Below the pieces are notes generated by a model, which worked only from the letters and a program-made list of their open reading frames with translations, did no database searches and was not told the DNA's origin. From positions 24,084 to 61,901 of the forward strand of contig PFDB01000004.1 in assembly GCA_002763075.1 (NCBI GenBank): a DNA stretch of 37,818 bases, written 5' to 3'. Below are positions 15,811-21,986 of this stretch, one piece after another. How positions within the stretch are numbered: the first letter of the stretch is position 1; each line of letters opens with the position of its first letter. This DNA comes from Candidatus Pacearchaeota archaeon CG10_big_fil_rev_8_21_14_0_10_34_76. GTDB lineage: Archaea > Nanobdellota > Nanobdellia > Pacearchaeales > GW2011-AR1. Made by a program: the position numbers and the translations under genes.

Positions 15811-16136
15811 TTTAGGTCTCCCTCGTTAATCAATGGGTAAATATCAAATGCAACTTCTTCATAGGGGTGGGACTCTTTCATGGCAGCAATTACAGATTTA
15901 GCTTTATTCCTTGTACATGTAAATTCTATTCTTTCTTCTTCAACTTCTTCTAGTTCACCTATATTGCCTATAAATGGAGTAGCTCCCTTAAGAGGCTTGA
16001 ATCTTCCAATGCCCTTACTTGAAAAACTACAATCGCTATAATTACCAATTAATCCTGCTCCTGCATTTCCCATAGACTCTCTTACTTTGTTAGAGTGAGT
16101 AGAAGGTACAAAAACGACTATCTTTAAGGATTCCAT
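15807..16136 (-). CDS. Stand-alone NIF3-insert/PII-like domain protein (YqfO type)
   Basis: This 109-residue protein matches the PII/CutA-like domain that is inserted in some NIF3-family proteins (COG3323 type): KIVVFVPSTHSNKVRESMG, GAGLIGNYSDCSFSSKG, GRFKPLKGATPFIG and a C-terminal SHPYEEVAFDIYPL. Here it stands alone without the dinuclear metal-binding NIF3 halves. The function of such proteins is not settled; metal or small-ligand binding is plausible. It shares a bidirectional promoter with the membrane gene at 16188 and is the first gene of an operon with endA. Confidence 0.85.
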   Translation of the reverse strand: MESLKIVVFVPSTHSNKVRESMGNAGAGLIGNYSDCSFSSKGIGRFKPLKGATPFIGNIGELEEVEEERIEFTCTRNKAKSVIAAMKESHPYEEVAFDIYPLINEGDLK

Positions 16137-16157
16137 TTTAGTTATTAGGAAAGTATA

Positions 16158-16167
16158 TTTTATAAAT
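16158..16167. promoter_or_regulatory. Single TATA element between two divergent genes
   Basis: TTTTATAAAT is centred near 16162, about 26 bases from both the ATG at 16136 (minus strand) and the ATG at 16188 (plus strand). The element is nearly palindromic and the 51-base intergenic region shows no second TATA box, so it may serve both directions. Confidence 0.55.
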
Positions 16168-16187
16168 GCTTTTTTATTGTTAGATAC

Positions 16188-16859
16188 ATGGGTTTTGGCA
16201 AGATATTCAGTGAGAGTTGGGAAGATTATAAGAGAAATTTTAAGAGCATAGTTTTGATCATGCTGGTATATCTTCTGGGAACATTGGCCTTTGCAGGAAT
16301 ATCTATCTTTTCAGAATTGGATAGTGCTATTTCTTTCATATACATAATATTTCTTGCAGTATTTGGCTTTTTAGCGTATATATTTGCAACGGGGATGTTG
16401 GTCAATGCATCCGTAAAACATAAAAAATTCAGCTTTGAGCAAGCATTCAAGGATATGAAAAAAAGGTATTGGGGATATTTGCTTTTTAACGTCGTATTTG
16501 GGATATTTTTAATTGGGCTTTTCTTGTTATTGATTGTTCCAGGGATTATATTTTCTGTTTATTGGTGTGTTTCTTCTTATGTGTTTTTTGCCGAGAAGAA
16601 GGGAATAATAGCATCTCTTAAAAGAAGTTTTAATCTTGTAAAGGGCAGATGGTGGAAGGTTCTAGGGTATAGTCTTCTGTTCTTCTTGATATACTTTGCA
16701 ATATGGATACCATTTGGTATTGTAGCTGGAGTTTTTGAATTGTTACATGCAGAGTTAATTGCTCAAGTGATAGACAATGCATCGTTTTTTGTGACAATAC
16801 CTCTTTCCGTATTGTTCTATAAGAACTTGTATTTGGCTTTGAAAACTAAGAAGTTCTAA
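16188..16859 (+). CDS. Polytopic membrane protein, GPDPase-membrane/DUF975-like
   Basis: This 223-residue protein has about six hydrophobic segments. The N-terminus FGKIFSESWEDYKRNFK, the central LLLIVPGIIFSVYW and the SLKRSFNLVKGRWWKVLG stretch resemble the membrane domain family seen in bacterial YciC/DUF975 and glycerophosphodiester-phosphodiesterase membrane proteins. No catalytic domain is attached. The biological role of the family is poorly known. It has the shared TATA element 26 bases upstream and appears monocistronic. Confidence 0.75.
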   Translation: MGFGKIFSESWEDYKRNFKSIVLIMLVYLLGTLAFAGISIFSELDSAISFIYIIFLAVFGFLAYIFATGMLVNASVKHKKFSFEQAFKDMKKRYWGYLLFNVVFGIFLIGLFLLLIVPGIIFSVYWCVSSYVFFAEKKGIIASLKRSFNLVKGRWWKVLGYSLLFFLIYFAIWIPFGIVAGVFELLHAELIAQVIDNASFFVTIPLSVLFYKNLYLALKTKKF

Positions 16860-16897
16860 TTGGAAAGTTTTAAATTGATGTTTCTGATTATTAAGAT

Positions 16898-17503
16898 ATG
16901 GAAAAAATAATTCTTCTTGGAGGATCCCCCACTGCAGGAAAGAGCTATACTGCAAGGAAAATTGCAGAAAGTTTGAAAATGCCATGGATCTCTACAGATA
17001 CAGTGAGGGAACAGATGAGAGAAATAGTTAGAAGGGAAGATTATCCTTCTCTTTTTTTACATGCCAATGCTGATTCTAAAATGGCTTCTGAATTCTTAAA
17101 TCATAATAGTGCTAAGGAAATTGTTGATCATGTAAATAGAGAGAGTGAGGATGTTTGGAAGGGAGTTAGTGCAATTATCAACACAGACTATGTATGGAAA
17201 AATTATATTATTGAAGGAGTAGCTGTTCTGCCCAAATTTGTTAATAAATTAAAGACGAATAAAGAAGTCAGGGCAATATTCTTGATAGATGAAAATATTG
17301 ATAGGGTTAGACAGACAATTTTTACAAGAGGTTTGTGGGATGATGCTGATAAATATCCAAATGAAATTAAAGAAAAAGAGGTCGAATGGGTGATGGAATT
17401 TAATGAGTTTATCAAGAGGGAGGCAAGAAAGTATGGTTTCCCCGTTGTTAGTGTAGGTAATAGAAAAGATTATTTGGCCAGGATTAAAAAATTGGCATCT
17501 TGA
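16898..17503 (+). CDS. P-loop kinase, 2-phosphoglycerate-kinase-like
   Basis: This 201-residue protein opens with a Walker A motif, GGSPTAGKS (residues 8-16), followed by ISTDTVREQMREIV, a pattern seen in small-molecule kinases such as 2-phosphoglycerate kinase and related AAA_33 kinases. The middle holds NYIIEGVAVLP (Walker B-like region) and RAIFLIDENIDRVRQTIFTRG with Arg residues of a probable lid. GTTTTAAATTG (16868-16878) is the TATA box. The phosphate acceptor cannot be assigned; 2-phosphoglycerate is a guess from resemblance. Confidence 0.75.
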   Translation: MEKIILLGGSPTAGKSYTARKIAESLKMPWISTDTVREQMREIVRREDYPSLFLHANADSKMASEFLNHNSAKEIVDHVNRESEDVWKGVSAIINTDYVWKNYIIEGVAVLPKFVNKLKTNKEVRAIFLIDENIDRVRQTIFTRGLWDDADKYPNEIKEKEVEWVMEFNEFIKREARKYGFPVVSVGNRKDYLARIKKLAS

Positions 17504-17548
17504 TTGTTGATTAGAAAAGCTCTTAAAAGCATTTGTTCTAAGTTTAAT

Positions 17549-20437
17549 ATGGCAGATAAAATAATCAATTTTTCCGCTATAGAGAAAAAATGGCAGAAGA
17601 AGTGGGAATCAGAAAAGGCGTTCTTGGCTAAGGACAATGTTAAAGGCAAGAAGAAATATTACATCTTAGAGATGTATCCTTATCCATCTGGGAGCGGGTT
17701 GCATATGGGACATGCATTTAATTATACTATAGGGGATGTTCAGGCAAGATTGAAGAGGATGCAAGGATATAATGTTCTTTATCCTATGGGGTATGACTCA
17801 TTTGGGTTGCCAGCAGAGAATGCTGCCATAAAAGCGAAGTCACATCCAAAGAAATTCACTGAAGAAGCCATAAAGAATTATATAAGGCAACAGAAAGAGC
17901 TTGGGCTTTCTTATGATTGGAGCAGGATGATTCAAAGCCATAAGCCAGAGTATTATCAATGGGATCAGTGGATATTCTTGAAGATGTTTGAGAGAGGTTT
18001 GGCATATAAGAAAAAAGCTCCTGTAAATTGGTGTGGGAAATGTAATACAGTTTTGGCTAATGAACAAGTAGTGAATGGGAAGTGCTGGAGGCATGAAGAT
18101 ACGGAAGTTGAAATAAAACATTTAGAACAATGGTTTTTGAAAATAACTGATTATGCTGATGAGCTTTATGAGGGCTTGAATAAACTTGATGGGTGGCCTG
18201 ATTTCATAAAGACATTGCAGAGAAACTGGATTGGAAAAAGTGAGGGAACAGAAGTTGACTTTTTAGTTGATGGAAATCCGTGGAGAGTGTTTACAACTCG
18301 TGTAGATACTCTTTTTGGAGTTACTTTTTTAGTTGTTTCTGCACAGCATCCAGAGTTGATGAGTTTAGTTACTAATGACAAAAAAAAGGAAGTTGAGAAC
18401 TTCTTGAAGAAAATTAGAAGCACTAAGGAAGAGGATATGGACAAGCTTTCTAAGGAAGGAGTTTTCACTGGTTCATACGCAATACATCCGTTGACTGGGA
18501 AAAAAATACCTGTATGGACAGGGAATTTTGTTGTTGCAGATTACGGAAGTGGGATGGTTATGGGGGTTCCTGCACATGATGAGAGAGATTTTGAGTTTGC
18601 TAAGAAATATGGATTGGAGATAAAGCAGGTAATTAGACAATCTTTTGGGGAGGCCAAGGAGGATGAAGAGAAACGTTTTACTATTTCAGCTGTTGTTCAA
18701 AGAAAATCAGATAAAAAATTTTTATATTTAAAATGGAAGGAGTTTGGATGGGTGGCTCCAGTTATTGGGGGAATAGATGGTAATGAAACTCCTGAAAGTG
18801 CGGCAGAAAGAGAGGTTTTTGAAGAGACTGGATATAAAGCAAAAGCAGTTGGGAAATTAGGTTTACCATTTGAAGCACATTTTTATGCAGATAATAAAAA
18901 GGTTTGGAGACATAGGATAGATCAGCCAATATTATTGGAACTTATTTCTGATAATCCTGAAAAATTGAATAAAGAAGAGTCTTCAATGCATGAGGTTAGT
19001 TGGTTAAGTAGGGAAGAGGTTGCAAAATTAACAACTCATAGTTATAATTTGATTGGAATTGAGAGATTTTTTGAGGGAGAGAAAGCATTTACAGGATTTG
19101 GTACGCTTGTGAATTCCGAAGGATTTGATGGTTTAAAGAGCTCTGAGGCTAAGGAGCATATTATCAATGCATTGGAAATGAAGAAACTTGGGAGGAAGAA
19201 GACTGCGTTTAGGATAAGGGATTGGCTTGTTTCTCGACAGAGGTTTTGGGGGTGTCCTATTCCAATAATATATTGTGACGAATGTGGGACTGTTCCTGTG
19301 CCTGAAAAGGATCTTCCTGTGAAGCTTCCTGATAATGTTAAATTTGAAGGTGTGGAGAGTCCTTTGAAGAAAGATGAAAAATTCTTGAAAGTTAAATGTC
19401 CTAAATGTGGGAAGAATGGGAAGAGAGAGACAAATACCCTTGATGGGTTTATGGATTCCTCATGGTATTTTTTAAGGTATTGTGATCCTAAGAATGATAA
19501 GAAAATATTTAATTCAAAAAAAGTAAAATATTGGGCTCCAGTTGATCAGTATATAGGGGGAAAAGAACATGCTACGGGACATTTGATATATTTCAGGTTC
19601 TTTACAAAGTTTTTGAGAGATATGGGATTGTTGGAATTTGATGAGCCTGTTTTGAATTTATTCAATCAAGGTATGTTGCATGCTTACGATGGTCAGAAAA
19701 TGAGCAAATCTAAGGGGAATGTTGTCTTGCCTGAGAGTGTTTCAAAGAAATTTGGAATTGATGCAGCAAGAATGTTTTTAGTTTCAGATGGATCTCCAGA
19801 CAAGGATTTTAATTGGAGTGATAAAGGAACTGAAGGAAGCTTGAGATTTATTTTGAAAGTGATTAATTTTGTTAGTACATTTAAGTCTGGGAAAATGGAC
19901 AAACTTAAAGAGAGCAAGTTGCACAAGATCATCAAAGAATATACTTCAAATTTAGATGATTTCAATTATAATATTGCTGTGATAAAAATTAGGGAATTAT
20001 TTGATGTGCTTGAAGAAGGATGTGATAGGAAGAGCTTGGAAATATTTTTGAAAATGCTTTCGCCAATATGCCCACATGTAGCTGAAGAGCTTTGGAGCAA
20101 GATTGGAAAGAAAGAATTTGTAAGTTTGGAGAAATGGCCAGAATATGATGGGAAAAAGATCGATATCGAGTTAGAGAAAAAAGCTGATGCGGTGGATAAG
20201 ACAATTGAAGATGTGAAGAACATATTAAAGATAATGAGAGAGAGAAATGGGGGAGAAGGAAAGAGGATTTACATTTATGTTCTTCCTAATGAAAAAGCTT
20301 TCTATGATGAGAAAAAATTGGGAGAGAGATTAGGAAGAGGAGTCTGGGTTTATGCTGTGAATGATCCTAAGAAGCATGATCCCGAAGGAAAGAGCAAGAA
20401 AGTCAAGCCAGGAAGACCAGGGATTTATATTGAATGA
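17549..20437 (+). CDS. leuS: Leucyl-tRNA synthetase, bacterial type, with inserted Nudix domain
   Basis: This 962-residue class I synthetase charges tRNA-Leu. It has HMGH (52-55, HIGH motif), a Cys-containing zinc module (CGKC), editing-domain phrases GSGMVMGVPAHDERD and GFGTLVNS, DSSWYFLRY and KMSKS (717-721). The order is that of bacterial LeuRS. Between KQVI (to residue 362) and the resumed editing sequence at AFTGFG (513) lie about 150 extra residues forming a Nudix domain with a complete Nudix box at 407-429 (G407, E413, R421-E422, E425-E426, G428). The C-terminal end is GRPGIYIE. ATG 17549 is chosen because TCTTAAAAGC (17521-17530) is 25 bases upstream and the protein then starts like its family. 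Confidence 0.96.
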   Translation: MADKIINFSAIEKKWQKKWESEKAFLAKDNVKGKKKYYILEMYPYPSGSGLHMGHAFNYTIGDVQARLKRMQGYNVLYPMGYDSFGLPAENAAIKAKSHPKKFTEEAIKNYIRQQKELGLSYDWSRMIQSHKPEYYQWDQWIFLKMFERGLAYKKKAPVNWCGKCNTVLANEQVVNGKCWRHEDTEVEIKHLEQWFLKITDYADELYEGLNKLDGWPDFIKTLQRNWIGKSEGTEVDFLVDGNPWRVFTTRVDTLFGVTFLVVSAQHPELMSLVTNDKKKEVENFLKKIRSTKEEDMDKLSKEGVFTGSYAIHPLTGKKIPVWTGNFVVADYGSGMVMGVPAHDERDFEFAKKYGLEIKQVIRQSFGEAKEDEEKRFTISAVVQRKSDKKFLYLKWKEFGWVAPVIGGIDGNETPESAAEREVFEETGYKAKAVGKLGLPFEAHFYADNKKVWRHRIDQPILLELISDNPEKLNKEESSMHEVSWLSREEVAKLTTHSYNLIGIERFFEGEKAFTGFGTLVNSEGFDGLKSSEAKEHIINALEMKKLGRKKTAFRIRDWLVSRQRFWGCPIPIIYCDECGTVPVPEKDLPVKLPDNVKFEGVESPLKKDEKFLKVKCPKCGKNGKRETNTLDGFMDSSWYFLRYCDPKNDKKIFNSKKVKYWAPVDQYIGGKEHATGHLIYFRFFTKFLRDMGLLEFDEPVLNLFNQGMLHAYDGQKMSKSKGNVVLPESVSKKFGIDAARMFLVSDGSPDKDFNWSDKGTEGSLRFILKVINFVSTFKSGKMDKLKESKLHKIIKEYTSNLDDFNYNIAVIKIRELFDVLEEGCDRKSLEIFLKMLSPICPHVAEELWSKIGKKEFVSLEKWPEYDGKKIDIELEKKADAVDKTIEDVKNILKIMRERNGGEGKRIYIYVLPNEKAFYDEKKLGERLGRGVWVYAVNDPKKHDPEGKSKKVKPGRPGIYIE

Positions 20438-20490
20438 TTAATTTTTACTCCTTAGATTTAGTAAGAAGAAGTCTGGATTTGGAGTGAAAC

Positions 20491-20500
20491 TGCTTATAAA
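20491..20500 (+). promoter_or_regulatory. Orphan TATA-like element
   Basis: TGCTTATAAA lies between leuS and the 49-codon ORF. Nothing coding begins 25 bases downstream (about 20522), and the small ORF has its own TATA box at 20578-20589. It may drive a short RNA or be chance in AT-rich sequence. The surrounding gap, 20438-20608, shows no tRNA or other clear feature. Confidence 0.25.
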
Positions 20501-20608
20501 TCTATGTTTTATTTCTTGAAAGTGACTTGCTATATAAGAATAATGGGAGAGAAAAATAGCTTTTGAATTTTGATTTTATATATAAATAAACAGAGTGATT
20601 AGGATAGT

Positions 20609-20758
20609 ATGAAGCAAAAAAAAGCTAGAAATAGGAGGCAAGAGACCGTACAGAACTATATTGAGGATACATATTCCTCTTATGGTATAACTGAGTCTGA
20701 AAGGGAATTGCTGAGAGCTTTAAGGAGTCAGATTGCTCCTAAGAGAATGTTAGCTTAA
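20609..20758 (+). CDS. Small basic protein, 49 residues
   Basis: ATG at 20609 opens 49 codons ending TAA at 20758. The product is MKQKKARNRRQETVQNYI followed by a Tyr/Ser/Glu region and a basic end (APKRMLA). TATATATAAATA (20578-20589) is centred 25 bases before the ATG, the geometry of other leaderless genes here, and a T-rich tract (20759-20787) follows the stop. The strongly basic N-terminus would fit nucleic-acid binding. I do not recognise a family, and the short length leaves doubt. Confidence 0.55.
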   Translation: MKQKKARNRRQETVQNYIEDTYSSYGITESERELLRALRSQIAPKRMLA

Positions 20759-20787
20759 TTTTTATTTTTTTTCTTTTTTATTTATTA
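20759..20787 (+). terminator. T-rich tract after the 49-codon ORF
   Basis: Nearly uninterrupted T in runs of five to eight follows the TAA at 20756-20758. Archaeal RNA polymerase terminates at such T tracts without a hairpin. It separates the small ORF from the uppP promoter. Confidence 0.45.
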
Positions 20788-20834
20788 GTAATAGCTATAA
20801 TTAAATTTATTAACCATTTAACTCTTTACGAGTC

Positions 20835-21626
20835 ATGGCTCAAGGTGATTTGTTTGCAGCTCTAATATTAGCAATAGTACAGGGTTTTACAGAGTGGATT
20901 CCTGTTTCAAGTTCGGGACATTTAGTACTTCTTGAGAGATTACTTGGATTTTCAGGGGGTCTTGAATTTGAGGTTGCATTACATTTTGGAACTCTTATGG
21001 CTGTTTTTGTTTATTTTGGAAAAGATATTACAGATATATTACAAGATATTTTGCTTGGGAGATGGAGGAGCGAGAATGGGAAGTTGGGGTTGCTTTTGAT
21101 TGTTGGTACAATTCCTGCAGTTTTTGTAGGGTTTTTTGCAAGGAATCTTTTTGATAGCGTATTAAGTAATATGGTGGTTATTGCCATAGGATTTGGAATA
21201 ACTGGACTTTTTCTATTGATAGCTGCAACATATAGGGTGAAATTGGGAGAAGGAGTAAAAAATCTGGGATATGGGAAGGCATTTATTATAGGCATTGCAC
21301 AGGCGCTTTCAATAATCCCTGGGATTTCAAGGAGCGGAGCAACATTGTCTTCAGGAATTCTTTTTGGATTAAAGGAGAAGAGCGCAATGAAGTTTTCATT
21401 CTTACTTTCTATTCCAGTTATATTTGGAGCAAATATATTGATTGTGGGAAATAGCACACTTGCTCCTGAACTTATCTGGGCGAGTTTTGTGAGCTTTTTA
21501 GTCGGCTTGGCCACAATTCATGTTTTATTCAAATATATCTTGATACACAGGAAGAATCTTATATGGTTTGCAGCTTATTGTCTAATCCTCTCTGTGGGGC
21601 TTATAACTTGGATTATTCTTGGGTAA
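20835..21626 (+). CDS. uppP: Undecaprenyl/polyprenyl-diphosphatase, UppP (BacA) family
   Basis: This 263-residue polytopic membrane enzyme dephosphorylates polyprenyl diphosphate so that the lipid carrier for envelope glycans can be reused. Both family signatures are present: the (E/Q)xxxE region QGFTEWIPVSSSGH (Gln16, Glu20, His29) and PGISRSGAT. About eight hydrophobic segments fit the family. Its length matches bacterial BacA. In an archaeon it would act on archaeal dolichol-type carriers for glycosylation, not peptidoglycan. The TATA element is less clear than elsewhere (TTATTAACC near 20806-20814). Confidence 0.92.
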   Translation: MAQGDLFAALILAIVQGFTEWIPVSSSGHLVLLERLLGFSGGLEFEVALHFGTLMAVFVYFGKDITDILQDILLGRWRSENGKLGLLLIVGTIPAVFVGFFARNLFDSVLSNMVVIAIGFGITGLFLLIAATYRVKLGEGVKNLGYGKAFIIGIAQALSIIPGISRSGATLSSGILFGLKEKSAMKFSFLLSIPVIFGANILIVGNSTLAPELIWASFVSFLVGLATIHVLFKYILIHRKNLIWFAAYCLILSVGLITWIILG

Positions 21627-21670
21627 TTTTTAGCAGATAATTTTAAAAAATTTTAAATTATGAATTAGAT

Positions 21671-21931
21671 ATGAATAATGGGCTGTTGCGTGATGATATT
21701 GAACGACAGATTATAATTTATTTTGATAATCTAATGGTTGGTTCTCCAAGGAGTTCTGATGGTGTGTGGGGCTTTGTTCAAGGGCATTTGAGGCCGAGGG
21801 ATCTTAATGATGATGAAAGTTATAGTGCTTCAAGAGAACTTATTAAAGGAATTGATGCTTATAGGCCTGATGGTATCAGCAGGGAAGATTATATATTTGG
21901 AATTTTGAGGAGTTCAGGATTAGTTTTATAA
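21671..21931 (+). CDS. Small acidic protein, 86 residues
   Basis: I do not recognise this protein. It starts MNNGLLRDDIERQIIIYF and contains GVWGFVQGHLRPRDLND and SREDYIFGILRSSG, mixed helix without membrane segments. AATTTTAAAA near 21640-21650 is a TATA element about 25 bases before the ATG, so it has its own promoter. It converges on the AlaRS gene 55 bases away. No motif indicates function. Confidence 0.62.
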   Translation: MNNGLLRDDIERQIIIYFDNLMVGSPRSSDGVWGFVQGHLRPRDLNDDESYSASRELIKGIDAYRPDGISREDYIFGILRSSGLVL

Positions 21932-21986
21932 GGATAATCTAGATGGGATTCAAAGAACTACGAATAATCATCATATGATTGAGCAA

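Noticed and set aside
21011-21514. 167-codon open frame antisense to uppP
   Set aside because: It is a shadow of the hydrophobic membrane gene on the other strand; uppP has all family signatures and the antisense product has no coherent motif.
20835-21626. uppP as a sign of peptidoglycan synthesis
   Set aside because: No Mur or penicillin-binding genes are here; polyprenyl-phosphate recycling is needed for archaeal glycosylation as well.
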